This document shows, piece after piece, positions 52,525-61,568 of a DNA stretch of 64,000 nt (its first letter is position 1; each line of letters begins with the position of its first letter). The stretch is from Cetobacterium sp. NK01 (lineage in GTDB: Bacteria > Fusobacteriota > Fusobacteriia > Fusobacteriales > Fusobacteriaceae), in contig NZ_JANIBO010000001.1 in the NCBI RefSeq assembly GCF_024506395.1, positions 1,240,001 to 1,304,000 of the forward strand. The letters are read 5' to 3'. A program made the translations under genes and the position numbers. The notes under the pieces are model-generated. The model was not told the DNA's origin, did no database searches, and saw only the letters and a list, made by a program, of their open reading frames with translations.

Positions 52525-53922
52525 ATGAAAAGAGGGTCTTGTTTAGATGTTTATGAGTATTTTAAAGAAAAAATATTAAATGGAGATTTAAAAGCAGGAG
52601 AAAAACTGCCATCTCTAAGACAGATATCTATAAAAAAGGGGTTAAATACAACAACTGTGTTAAAAGGTTATGAGATGCTTGAAAGTGAAGGGTACATTTT
52701 TAAAGTTTTAGGAAAGGGAAGTTTTGTAAGTGAAAATAGAGATTTTTCCATAAATTTAGATAATAGACTAATTTTAGAAAGGGCTTTAATAACTGAAGAG
52801 GAAAAGAAAAATCTTATAGATTTTTCAAAGGATGAGATAGATTCAATAAAACTTATAGGTTTAGATTTGAGAAATATAATGCTTAAAGTTTTGGTTTTAA
52901 ATGATGATATATTTGAAGAGGAAAATTTAAAGGGAAGTAAAGATTTAAGAGACACAATAGCGGATCACTTAGAGGATTCAGACATATTTATATCAAGTGG
53001 AGAGATAGTGGTTTTAAATAGTTCTCAGCAGTGTTTAAATACTGTTTTAAAACTATTTTTTAAGAAAAAAGGAGAGAGAACTATAGTAGTTTCAGATCCT
53101 ACAAAGTACAAGGCTTTAAATTTATTTAAAGAGAGAGCTATTGTTAATGGAATCCATCTTTTAGAGGATGGTTGGGATTTTAAAGATTTTGAAGAGGTTT
53201 TAAAAAATAGTAAAATAGACTTTGTATATGAGAGTTTTAACTATCAAAATCCATCTGGAATAGTGTGGTCTAGTGAGAAAAAAGAGAAATTACTTAAATT
53301 GGCACAAGAGTATGATTTTTATATAATTGAAGAGGATAACAGTTCAGACTTTTACTACCTAGAGGAGAAACCAAAATCTTTAAAAAGCTATGATAGAGCT
53401 GGAAGAGAGCGAGTTTTTTATATAAAAGATCTAGCTAAATGTATCCATAAAGAGATGAAGATATCCTATATGATTGTACCTCCTATATTTAGAGAGAGGT
53501 TGGATTTTGAAGTTCTAAATTCAGAGATAACTCCAAGTAATTTCACTCAGAAAACTTTAGAGTATTTAATAAAAAATGGGATATATGAAGAGAGTCTAGC
53601 AAAAATAAGAGAGAAGATAAAAGAGCAATATGAATATATGATAGAGAGATTAAAGAAAATAGAGGGAGTAAGACTTATGCATAGTCCAGGAGGAGGAAGG
53701 TCAATTTGGATTAAGCTAAATAAGGATATTGATGAAAAGGAGTTCTATTATCTTTGTAAAAAAAATGGAGTTTCTTTTCTTCCTGGAACTATTTTTTACT
53801 GGGATAAAAGAGTGGACTCAAAAATTAGGTTGAGTTTTGTTGGGTTAAAAAAAGATGAGATAGAAAAAGGTTTAAACATAATTGAAAATGCCATAAAGGA
53901 GATAAATAATAAAGTGTTATAG
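52525..53922 (+). CDS. MocR-type regulator (GntR HTH + aminotransferase-like domain)
   Basis: 465 residues. N-terminal winged HTH: FKEKILNGDLKAGEKLPSLRQISIKKGLNTTTVLKGYEMLESEGYI. Then a class I aminotransferase-like domain with YESFNYQNPSGIVWS, a lysine in IKDLAKCIHKEMKISYM where the PLP lysine normally sits, and MHSPGGGRSIWIKL near the end. The residue that is usually Arg (PLP phosphate contact) appears as Lys here. MocR proteins sense PLP or an amine. No ribosome site next to the ATG; the AAAGGGGG upstream serves either a five-codon ORF or, if the palindrome folds, this start. Likely autoregulated; targets nhaC and perhaps the divergent operon. Confidence 0.87.
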   Translation: MKRGSCLDVYEYFKEKILNGDLKAGEKLPSLRQISIKKGLNTTTVLKGYEMLESEGYIFKVLGKGSFVSENRDFSINLDNRLILERALITEEEKKNLIDFSKDEIDSIKLIGLDLRNIMLKVLVLNDDIFEEENLKGSKDLRDTIADHLEDSDIFISSGEIVVLNSSQQCLNTVLKLFFKKKGERTIVVSDPTKYKALNLFKERAIVNGIHLLEDGWDFKDFEEVLKNSKIDFVYESFNYQNPSGIVWSSEKKEKLLKLAQEYDFYIIEEDNSSDFYYLEEKPKSLKSYDRAGRERVFYIKDLAKCIHKEMKISYMIVPPIFRERLDFEVLNSEITPSNFTQKTLEYLIKNGIYEESLAKIREKIKEQYEYMIERLKKIEGVRLMHSPGGGRSIWIKLNKDIDEKEFYYLCKKNGVSFLPGTIFYWDKRVDSKIRLSFVGLKKDEIEKGLNIIENAIKEINNKVL

Positions 53923-53930
53923 AACACTTT
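53911..53930. promoter_or_regulatory. Palindrome AAAGTGTT ATAG AACACTTT before nhaC
   Basis: 8-bp perfect arms, 4-base centre, overlapping the mocR stop codon. Same core and spacing as the mocR leader palindrome at 52497-52514. A further half-site AAGCACTT lies at about 53934. Candidate MocR operator for nhaC; hairpin attenuator is the alternative. Confidence 0.5.
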
Positions 53931-54006
53931 GTTAAGCACTTTCTTGATTTTAAAAAACTTATGAGTTAATATCGTAGCACTAAGTTTTTAAGGGGAGTGA
54001 GTAAAG

Positions 54007-55353
54007 ATGTTGAATGAAAAAGATAATTACAAAAGCTTTATGGGATTAACACCTTTAATTTTATTTGTGATAATGTTTTTAGTGACAGGAATAGTTACAA
54101 ATAATTTTTCAAGTATGCCTGTTTTAGTTGGTTTCATGTTTGTATTAGCATACGCATTATCACTGAATAGAAAAGATAAAAAAATATCACTTGAAGAAAA
54201 AGTTGAGATTTTTGCTAGAGGTGGAGGAGAATCAACAATAATTTTAATGGTTACAATTTTCATTTTAGCAGGAGCCTTTTACTCTGTTGCAAATGCTATG
54301 GGGTCAGTGGATGCAACAGTAAACTTTGGTTTAAGTATTTTACCATCAAAGGCAATACTGCCAGGAATTTTTGTTATTAGTTGTATTATCTCTTTTGCTA
54401 TGGGAACATCTATGGGAACAATTACAGCGATAGTTCCAATTGCAATAGGAATGGCTCAACAAACTGGTTTAGATCTATCTCTTTTAATGGGAACTGTTGT
54501 TGGAGGAGCAATGTTTGGAGACAATCTATCTTTTGTTTCTGATACAACAATTGCAGCTGCAAGAACTCAAGGAATAGAGCTTAGAGATAAATTTAAAATG
54601 AATGCGTTAATAGTTTTACCTGCAGTAATAGTTACAATTATAATTTTATCATTAGTTCCTGAAGCAAGTGGAACTGTTGCAGTGGGAGATTATTCTTTAA
54701 TAAAAATACTTCCATATATCTCGATTATAGTGAGTGCTTTAATTGGATTAAATGTAATGGTTGTTTTAGCAATTGGTATAGGAACTGGATCTATTTTAGG
54801 GTTAGCTCTTGGAGCTTTCAATTTTGTAGAGTTATTAGGATTTATTCAAAGAGGATTTGGATGGATGCAAGATCTATGTTTAATTGCTATTACAATAGGT
54901 GGAATAATAGCTCTTATGAATTACTATGGAGGAGTTAACTATCTACTTGATAAAATAACATCTAAAATAAAGAGTAAAAAAGGAGCAGAAGCTGGAATAG
55001 CTACATTAGCTGCATTAATCGACGTTGCAACAGCTAATAATACAATCTCTATTGTAACTGCAGGACCACTATCTAAAAATATATCAAAGCAATATTCAAT
55101 AGATTTAAGAAGAACTGCTAGTTTATTAGATATTTTCTCTTCAGCTTTCCAAGGATTACTTCCATATGGAGGTCAACTTCTTGTAGCTGCAGGATTAGCT
55201 CAAATATCTCCAATGCAGATAGTACCTTATAACTATTATTCATTTTTAATGATTCTATTTGGTGGATTGTCAATTGTATTCAATGTGCCAAGATTAAAAG
55301 CATATCAAAAAGAAACAATAATAGAGCAAGAGGTTGAAAAAGAGGTATTCTAA
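54007..55353 (+). CDS. NhaC-family Na+/H+ antiporter-like transporter
   Basis: 448 residues, about eleven helices. GGGESTIILMVTIFILAGAFYSVANAMG, FAMGTSMGTITAIVPIA, GGAMFGDNLSFVSDTTIAAARTQG and LIDVATANNTISIVTAGPLS are NhaC/Na-H antiporter superfamily blocks. Members exchange sodium for protons or organic substrates. GGGGAG before the ATG. It follows mocR by 84 bp with a shared palindrome between. Position next to the DHAP-shunt operon leaves open whether the substrate is an ion or a small amine or sugar. Confidence 0.87.
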   Translation: MLNEKDNYKSFMGLTPLILFVIMFLVTGIVTNNFSSMPVLVGFMFVLAYALSLNRKDKKISLEEKVEIFARGGGESTIILMVTIFILAGAFYSVANAMGSVDATVNFGLSILPSKAILPGIFVISCIISFAMGTSMGTITAIVPIAIGMAQQTGLDLSLLMGTVVGGAMFGDNLSFVSDTTIAAARTQGIELRDKFKMNALIVLPAVIVTIIILSLVPEASGTVAVGDYSLIKILPYISIIVSALIGLNVMVVLAIGIGTGSILGLALGAFNFVELLGFIQRGFGWMQDLCLIAITIGGIIALMNYYGGVNYLLDKITSKIKSKKGAEAGIATLAALIDVATANNTISIVTAGPLSKNISKQYSIDLRRTASLLDIFSSAFQGLLPYGGQLLVAAGLAQISPMQIVPYNYYSFLMILFGGLSIVFNVPRLKAYQKETIIEQEVEKEVF

Positions 55354-55361
55354 AAAAATAA

Positions 55362-55400
55362 AAAGACCAATTTAAAATTTTAGATTTTAAGTTGGTCTTT
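55362..55400 (+). terminator. Terminator after nhaC
   Basis: 17-bp stem (AAAGACCAATTTAAAAT arm) with one G-T pair and loop TTTAG, then TTTCTTG. Confidence 0.88.
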
Positions 55401-55465
55401 TTTCTTGCTAAATTTTAGAAAAAAAAGTATCATATGAGATATAAAAAGACTAGGAGACTATAATA

Positions 55466-56095
55466 ATGAGAAAGAGTAGTAGTGATAATATCTATGAAAC
55501 AATAAAAAATGATCTATTAGTTGGAAATATCGATTTTGGAGATAAAGTAGTAGAGATTGACTATGCAAATAAACTAAATGTTAGTAGAACTCCTTTGAGA
55601 GAAGCTATAAAAAAGTTAGAAATTGAGGACATAATTGAAAGATTGCCAAATGGTAGATTAAGAATTATGGAGATAACTCAACAAAAAATTGATGAAATAT
55701 TTGAGATTAGAATATGTCTTGAGGGAATTTTATTTGATTCTATTGCAAAAAATAAAAGTGGAATAGATAGGATATACCAAAATTTGATTTTGACAAAATA
55801 TCTTATAGATACTGAAAATTGGGAAGAAGCAAGAAGACTATTTTTAGAGTATAACTCTTTAGTTTACTCAGCATCATCTTTAGAGTATGCTGTGAAAATA
55901 TTGAGACACTATGATTTTATAATATCAGCATTAAAGAGAAAATCTTTAAAAAGTGAAAATAGAGTTTTAAAAGCTTATAACGAACATTTTGAAATTATAA
56001 GTTTATTGAGAGATGGAGAGTTAGAAAAAGCTAAAGAAGCCAATAGACTTCATCTGTTAAATGCAAAAGAAGTAGTAAAAAAGACCATCAAATAA
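55466..56095 (+). CDS. GntR/FadR-type regulator (FCD domain), probable tricarboxylate regulator
   Basis: 209 residues. HTH: VVEIDYANKLNVSRTPLREAIKKLEIEDIIERLPNGRLRIMEI, then a helical FCD domain. Weak ribosome site (AGGAGACTATA). Convergent with the CitMHS transporter gene, which together with the divergent hydratase carries AATTGTATACAATT-type palindromes typical of FCD regulators. So it is the probable repressor or activator of that pair, sensing the imported acid. Confidence 0.82.
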   Translation: MRKSSSDNIYETIKNDLLVGNIDFGDKVVEIDYANKLNVSRTPLREAIKKLEIEDIIERLPNGRLRIMEITQQKIDEIFEIRICLEGILFDSIAKNKSGIDRIYQNLILTKYLIDTENWEEARRLFLEYNSLVYSASSLEYAVKILRHYDFIISALKRKSLKSENRVLKAYNEHFEIISLLRDGELEKAKEANRLHLLNAKEVVKKTIK

Positions 56096-56112
56096 GTTTG
56101 ACGGTCTTTTTT
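56077..56112. terminator. Bidirectional terminator overlapping the GntR gene end
   Basis: Stem AAAAGACC-A-TCAAA with TTTGA-C-GGTCTTTT, one mismatch, loop TAAG, then TTTATT. It begins in the last codons of the regulator and ends just before the CitMHS stop. Confidence 0.75.
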
Positions 56113-56114
56113 TA

Positions 56115-57428
56115 TTAGAACATATTTATAGATAGTGCAAATACCATCATAATTAAAGATACACCAAATAAACCAGCAAATGAGTATTTAATGTGATCTT
56201 TTAACTCAATACCAGCAAGTCCTATTCCTAAGAAAGTAGCAGGAACTAAAGGACTTATGAAAAGAGAAAGGTTTTTTCCAATAGTCATAGCTACAGCCAT
56301 ATTTAAAGGAGCAATTTCAAAGTTTTTACCAACTTCAATAGCAAGAGGCATCAATCCATAAAAATATGAATCTGTTCCTAAAACTAATCCAAGAGGTAGA
56401 GATAAAACTCCCATTAATATATGTAACTGAGAAGCAATAAATGATGGAATAACCTTTAGTAGAGGTATAGTCATAGCTTCTAGCATTCCACTATTACCTA
56501 AAATTCCAACCATAACTCCAGCTCCAAGCATAACAGATGATACATCAAGGGCTGCAGGAGCATGAGCTTTTAATCTATTTTTTTGATCTTTAGGATTAGG
56601 ATAGTTAACTACAAGTGCAACAGCACATCCAATCATAAATACAAAATATGGAGGGAAAGTATTAATCAGTAATAAAACTAAAATTCCAAGAGTTAAAAGC
56701 ATATTAAAAGCTGTTAACTTAGGTCTTTTTAATTCATTCTCTTTCTTTTGAGAGATATGAGTTCCCTCTTCTATTTCAAATTCAGGAGATGTTTTTTCCA
56801 AAACACCAGCACCATTAAATTTAATCTCTCTCATAGCACCAAAAACAGCTAGACCAATTGTAGTAGCAACTCCTAAAATTTGAATAGGAATCATGATATG
56901 CCACAAATCATTTGGATTCATCCCTAAAACTGTAGCTGCTCTAGCAACAGGACCACCCCAAGGTAAAAGATTCATAACACCCATTCCAGCTCCAACAATC
57001 ATAAGTAAAAGTTGTGGACGGATATTTAATTTTTTATAAAGTGGTAATAGAGCTGGAACTGTAACTAAAACAGTTGTAACAGTGGCACCATCAAGGTGGG
57101 AGAAAATGGCAACAATGGCAGTGACAACGGCAACTGCAATAACATTTGTTCCAGCTTTTTTTACCAACTTATCAACAATAACGTCAAACATCCCGGCATC
57201 AGACATTAGACCGAAGAAAGTAACTGAGAAAATAAATAGAACGGCCATTTCACTAGTTTTTCCGACACCTTTTTTTACAAAAGTGACAATCTCTGGAAAT
57301 GAAAAACCAGCTAAAACAGCAGCAATAAATGGAATTGTGATAAAAACAACCAAAGGTATAGTTTTTGATTTAAAAAGAAAATACATCATAGCAAATAACA
57401 TAATAAAACCAGCAACGGCTAGTAACAT
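56115..57428 (-). CDS. CitMHS-family tricarboxylate transporter
   Basis: 437 residues from the ATG at 57428, which has GGGGAGG eight bases upstream. An upstream ATG at 57479 lies inside the operator and adds non-family residues, so it is rejected. MLLAVAGFIMLFAMMYFLF, SHLDGATVTTVLVTVPALLPLYKKL, NLLPWGGPVARAATVLGM and GTDSYFYGLMPLAIEVG are CitMHS motifs; about twelve helices. Members import metal-citrate or similar acids with protons. Divergent from an aconitase-type hydratase. Confidence 0.9.
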   Translation of the reverse strand: MLLAVAGFIMLFAMMYFLFKSKTIPLVVFITIPFIAAVLAGFSFPEIVTFVKKGVGKTSEMAVLFIFSVTFFGLMSDAGMFDVIVDKLVKKAGTNVIAVAVVTAIVAIFSHLDGATVTTVLVTVPALLPLYKKLNIRPQLLLMIVGAGMGVMNLLPWGGPVARAATVLGMNPNDLWHIMIPIQILGVATTIGLAVFGAMREIKFNGAGVLEKTSPEFEIEEGTHISQKKENELKRPKLTAFNMLLTLGILVLLLINTFPPYFVFMIGCAVALVVNYPNPKDQKNRLKAHAPAALDVSSVMLGAGVMVGILGNSGMLEAMTIPLLKVIPSFIASQLHILMGVLSLPLGLVLGTDSYFYGLMPLAIEVGKNFEIAPLNMAVAMTIGKNLSLFISPLVPATFLGIGLAGIELKDHIKYSFAGLFGVSLIMMVFALSINMF

Positions 57429-57469
57429 AAATAAAACCTCCCCAAAACTATCAAAATTAAATTGAACAA

Positions 57470-57479
57470 TTGTATACAA
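57470..57479. promoter_or_regulatory. TTGTATACAA palindrome before the CitMHS gene
   Basis: 10-bp perfect palindrome within AATTGTATACAAAA. Same core as the operator before the hydratase gene. FCD-type regulator site, probable. Confidence 0.6.
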
Positions 57480-57594
57480 AAATTCTTGTTGTGCAAATTA
57501 TAAATTTTTGTTTTAAAAAAGTCAATATATTTTTTTTAAAAACATTTTTTACTAAAAAGTAACATATTAATTAAAAAATAAAATAAAAAAACAG

Positions 57595-57638
57595 TTGACA
57601 AAATTAAAAAAATATATAAAATATAATTGTATACAATT
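57595..57638 (+). promoter_or_regulatory. Hydratase promoter with AATTGTATACAATT operator
   Basis: TTGACA (57595-57600), 16-bp spacer, TAAAAT (57617-57622), then the 14-bp perfect palindrome (57625-57638) over the likely transcription start. Confidence 0.65.
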
Positions 57639-57667
57639 ATTCAAAAGTGAAATTTGCGGGAGGACTT

Positions 57668-59911
57668 ATGATATCTTTATATAATAATGGAGTATTTTTA
57701 ATTAATGGAAAAGAGATTATATCAGAGGAATCTGGTGTAAAATATAATAAAGAGGTTTCAAAGAAAGGAACAATAGCTTATAAAATTTTAGAAAAGCACA
57801 ATGTTTCAAATAATATGGAAGATTTAAATTTAAAATTTGATTGCTTAGCTTCTCATGATATAACGTACGTAGGAATAATACAAACTGCTAGAGCAAGCGG
57901 TCTTGAAAAATTTCCAATTCCTTATGTCTTAACAAATTGCCACAACACTCTTTGTGCTGTTGGAGGAACAATAAATGAGGATGATCACATGTTTGGTCTT
58001 TCAGCGGCTAAGAAATACGGTGGAATATATGTACCACCTCATCAAGGTGTAATTCATCAATATATGAGAGAAACTATGGCTGGGTGTGGAAAGATGATCT
58101 TAGGTTCTGATAGTCATACAAGATATGGGGCGTTGGGAACTATGGCTATAGGTGAAGGTGGAGGAGAACTGGTAAAGCAGATTCTAAGCAAAACTTATGA
58201 TATAAAATACCCAGGAGTAGTGGGAATATATTTAAAAGGAGCACCTAAAAAAGGTATAGGACCTCAAGATATAGCTTTAACAATAATCAAAGCTGTTTTC
58301 AAAAATGGATTTGTAAAAAATAAAGTTATGGAGTTTGTGGGAGAGGGAATATCAAACTTAGATGTTGAATTTAGAAATGGTATAGATGTTATGACAACTG
58401 AGACAACATGCTTAACTTCAATTTGGAAAACTGATGAAAAAGTTAAGGAGTATCTAAAGGAGCACAATAGATCTGAGGAGTATTCAGAGTTATCTCCAGA
58501 GAATGTAGCTTATTATGATGGAATGGTTGTAATTGATTTAGATAAAATTGAATCTATGATAGCACTTCCTTTCCATCCAAGTAATGTTTATTCAATAAAA
58601 GAGTTACAAAGTAACTTAGATGAGATACTAACAAAAGTAGAAGAGGAAGCTTTAGAGCAGGGAATAAAAATAGATCTTAAAAGTAAGATAAAAGATGGAT
58701 CTCTTTTTGCTGAGCAAGGAGTTATAGCAGGATGTGCAGGTGGAACTTATGACAATATAGTGGATGCTGCAGATATTTTAAAAGATAAATCTGTGGGAGT
58801 GGACTTTACATTAAGTGTGTATCCATCAAGCCAACCAACATATATAAATCTTAATAAAAATGGTTCAATAGGAACTATAATGGAAAGTGGAGCAGTTGTT
58901 AGATCTGCATTTTGTGGACCGTGTTTTGGAGCGGGAGATACACCTGCAAATGGACAATTAAGTCTAAGACATACAACTAGAAACTTCCCAAATAGAGAAG
59001 GATCAAAACCAGGAGATGGACAAATATCAATGGTAGCACTAATGGATGCTAGGTCTATTGCAGCAACAGCAATCAATGGAGGAAAGTTAACAGCAGCTAC
59101 AGATATTGATGTAGAGTTTACTAAGCCAAAGTATGAGTTTAGTGATAAAGTTTATAAAAATAAAGTTTATGATGGATTTGAAGAGTCTAAATCATCAGAC
59201 TTAATCTATGGACCAAATATAATTGATTGGCCAAAAATGCCAGCACTTACAGAAAATATGCTTTTAAAAGTTTGTGCAGTTATAAATGACCCTGTTACAA
59301 CAACAGATGAGCTTATACCTTCAGGAGAGACATCATCATATCGTTCGAATCCAATGAGACTTGCTGAATTTACTCTTTCAAGAAGAGTACCTGATTATAC
59401 GAAAAAGGCAAAAGAGATTCATAGATTTGAGTTACAAAGAGAAAATGGAGAAAATCCTTTTGTGGGAGAGTTAGAAAAAGTTTTAAACAAAATAAAAACT
59501 ATTGATAGTAATATAAAACCTTTGGAGATTGGAATAGGAAGTACAATATATGCAAATAAACCAGGAGATGGATCAGCTAGAGAGCAAGCTGCATCTTGTC
59601 AGAAAGTTTTAGGTGGATGGGCAAATATAGCTAGAGAGTATGCAACAAAACGTTACAGATCAAACCTAATTAACTGGGGAATGATTCCATTTATTATAAA
59701 GCAAGATGTAAACTTTGCAAATGATGACTATATCTATATAAAAGATGTAAAATCAGCTATTGAAAATAAAGTGGATACAGTGAAAGGGTATGTAATATCA
59801 AGTGGAAGTGACGAAATAAAAGAGCTTGAATTAAAGTTAGAGGCATTAACTGATACAGAGAGAAAAATTCTAGTAGATGGGTGTTTAATTAACTACTATA
59901 AAGAGAACTAA
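57668..59911 (+). CDS. Aconitase-superfamily hydratase (YbhJ-like)
   Basis: 747 residues from the ATG at 57668, where GGGAGGA fits; an in-frame GTG 21 bases earlier lies before that site and is rejected. Aconitase blocks: [38 protein letters not shown], and an iron-sulphur Cys pair in [19 protein letters not shown], followed by [30 protein letters not shown]-terminal swivel domain with [37 protein letters not shown]. It resembles the uncharacterised E. coli YbhJ rather than AcnA/AcnB. It probably hydrates or isomerises the acid brought in by the divergent CitMHS carrier. Confidence 0.85.
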   Translation: MISLYNNGVFLINGKEIISEESGVKYNKEVSKKGTIAYKILEKHNVSNNMEDLNLKFDCLASHDITYVGIIQTARASGLEKFPIPYVLTNCHNTLCAVGGTINEDDHMFGLSAAKKYGGIYVPPHQGVIHQYMRETMAGCGKMILGSDSHTRYGALGTMAIGEGGGELVKQILSKTYDIKYPGVVGIYLKGAPKKGIGPQDIALTIIKAVFKNGFVKNKVMEFVGEGISNLDVEFRNGIDVMTTETTCLTSIWKTDEKVKEYLKEHNRSEEYSELSPENVAYYDGMVVIDLDKIESMIALPFHPSNVYSIKELQSNLDEILTKVEEEALEQGIKIDLKSKIKDGSLFAEQGVIAGCAGGTYDNIVDAADILKDKSVGVDFTLSVYPSSQPTYINLNKNGSIGTIMESGAVVRSAFCGPCFGAGDTPANGQLSLRHTTRNFPNREGSKPGDGQISMVALMDARSIAATAINGGKLTAATDIDVEFTKPKYEFSDKVYKNKVYDGFEESKSSDLIYGPNIIDWPKMPALTENMLLKVCAVINDPVTTTDELIPSGETSSYRSNPMRLAEFTLSRRVPDYTKKAKEIHRFELQRENGENPFVGELEKVLNKIKTIDSNIKPLEIGIGSTIYANKPGDGSAREQAASCQKVLGGWANIAREYATKRYRSNLINWGMIPFIIKQDVNFANDDYIYIKDVKSAIENKVDTVKGYVISSGSDEIKELELKLEALTDTERKILVDGCLINYYKEN

Positions 59912-59920
59912 AATATAAAA

Positions 59921-59950
59921 GAAAGCTAGATATTAATTTATCTAGCTTTC
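59921..59950. terminator. Bidirectional terminator between the hydratase and transaldolase genes
   Basis: 12-bp stem GAAAGCTAGATA with a 6-base loop. The minus product ends in TTTTATATTTT; the + tail is weaker. Confidence 0.82.
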
Positions 59951-59978
59951 TCTATAATAAAGTGTGTGTGTATAAAGT

Positions 59979-60614
59979 TTATCTATTCCAATCAGCTAGG
60001 AACTTAGCTATACCAGCATCTGTAAGAGGGTGTTCTAGCATTTTACAAAGCACAGAGTATGGAATAGTTCCAATGTGTGCTCCAGCTTTAGCAGCTTCTT
60101 TAGCATGGTAAGGGTTTCTAATACTAGCAGCTATAATCTCACTTTCAATATTATGAGCTTTAAAAATCTCAGAGATCTCCTTTATAAGATCAATACCGTT
60201 TACTCCAGTGTCATCAAGTCTTCCAAGGAATGGACTAACGTAAGTAGCACCAGCTCTAGCAGCTAAAAGAGCTTGGTTAGCAGAGAAAATAAGAGTTAAA
60301 TTCGTTTTGATTCCTCTATCTACAAGGTGTCTACAAGCTTCTAAACCATCCTTTGTAATAGGAAGTTTTATTACTATATTACTATGAATCTTACTAAGTT
60401 CCATAGCTTCTGCTATCATCTCATCAGCTTTTAAAGAGATAACCTCAGCACTTACAGGACCATCTACAATTTCTGTAATCTCAGTGACAACCTCTTTAAA
60501 ATCTCTACCCTCTCTAGCAATTAAAGATGGATTTGTTGTAACTCCTGAGATATACCCCATCTTAGCAGCGTCTCTAATCTCTTCAACATTGGCAGTATCA
60601 ATAAAAATCTTCAT
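59979..60614 (-). CDS. Transaldolase-like / fructose-6-phosphate aldolase (TalC/FSA family)
   Basis: 211 residues, the short transaldolase type. [31 protein letters not shown], Schiff-base Lys83 in [37 protein letters not shown] and [23 protein letters not shown] are TalC/FSA signatures. Sequence cannot separate transaldolase from fructose-6-phosphate aldolase activity. It follows a split transketolase in one operon, which favours a pentose phosphate role. TTTAG-type ribosome region is AGGGAGG before the ATG. Confidence 0.9.
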   Translation of the reverse strand: MKIFIDTANVEEIRDAAKMGYISGVTTNPSLIAREGRDFKEVVTEITEIVDGPVSAEVISLKADEMIAEAMELSKIHSNIVIKLPITKDGLEACRHLVDRGIKTNLTLIFSANQALLAARAGATYVSPFLGRLDDTGVNGIDLIKEISEIFKAHNIESEIIAASIRNPYHAKEAAKAGAHIGTIPYSVLCKMLEHPLTDAGIAKFLADWNR

Positions 60615-60626
60615 ATTTGTTCCTCC

Positions 60627-61568
60627 CTAAGCAAGCTCACTTGCTTTTTCTATAATTTTTTCAGCTGTTAAACCATACTCTTTTTGTAAAAAGTCTTGAG
60701 TACCAACTTGTCCAAATCTATCCTCTACTCCAATTCTTCTCATGGGGACTGGATAATTTTCAACAAGAACCTCTGCAATAGCACTTCCAAGACCACCTAA
60801 AACATTATGATTTTCAGCTGTTATAATTTTTCCTGTTTTTTTAGCATACTCAATAATTAAATCTTTATCTAGTGGTTTAATGGTAAACATATCAATAACA
60901 GCTGCACTAATTCCTTGTTTTTCAAGTTCTTCAGCAGCTTTTAAAGCTTCTGCAACCATAATTCCACTACTAATTATCGTTAAGTCTTTACCATCTTTTA
61001 AGACTTTTCCTTTTCCAATTTCAAACTTTTCATTTTCATCATATATTTTATAAGCATTTTTTCTAATTGTTGTTATATAGTGGATTCCATAGATATTTTT
61101 TATCTCACGAATTAGATATTTTAACATAGTAGAATCTGTGGCTGTCATAACTGTAGCTCCAGGAACCTCTCTCATAAGAGCTATATCTTCAAAGGATGTG
61201 TGTGTTCCTCCATTATATTGAGAGGTTATACCAGTATCAGAGCCTAAAATTTTAATATTTGTTTCAGCATAAGCTCCAGATAAAAATATCTGGTCATAAC
61301 ATCTTCTAGTAGCAAAAGGACTAAAAGTATGTATAAAAGGGATTTTTCCCAGAAGAGACAAGCCACTTGCAACTCCTACCATATTGGCTTCCATAATTCC
61401 ACAGTTTACAAAGTTATCTGGAAACTCATCACCAATAGTTGTTGTAGTTATAGCTTCAGAAAGATCAGCTTCTAAGACATAGACATTTTTATCATTTTTT
61501 ATAAGTTCCTTCAGTGTTTCACTATAAGCTCTTCTCATCTCTAAACTATCTAATACAAGGTTACTCAT
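60627..61568 (-). CDS. Transketolase, C-terminal subunit
   Basis: 313 residues from the ATG at 61568, with AAGGAGG six bases upstream; an earlier ATG at 61595 lies before that site and is rejected. RRAYSETLKELIKNDKNVYVLEADLSEA, NCGIMEANMVGVASGLSLLGKIPFIHTFSPFATRR (pyrimidine-binding domain) and the transketolase C-domain with FGQVGTQDFLQKEYGLT. It pairs with the upstream N-terminal subunit, overlapping it by eight bases, to form an active TPP enzyme. Confidence 0.92.
   Translation of the reverse strand: MSNLVLDSLEMRRAYSETLKELIKNDKNVYVLEADLSEAITTTTIGDEFPDNFVNCGIMEANMVGVASGLSLLGKIPFIHTFSPFATRRCYDQIFLSGAYAETNIKILGSDTGITSQYNGGTHTSFEDIALMREVPGATVMTATDSTMLKYLIREIKNIYGIHYITTIRKNAYKIYDENEKFEIGKGKVLKDGKDLTIISSGIMVAEALKAAEELEKQGISAAVIDMFTIKPLDKDLIIEYAKKTGKIITAENHNVLGGLGSAIAEVLVENYPVPMRRIGVEDRFGQVGTQDFLQKEYGLTAEKIIEKASELA

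Noticed and set aside
57429-57479. Longer CitMHS N-terminus
   Set aside because: The extension is translated operator sequence, with no ribosome site before it; GGGGAGG marks the ATG at 57428.
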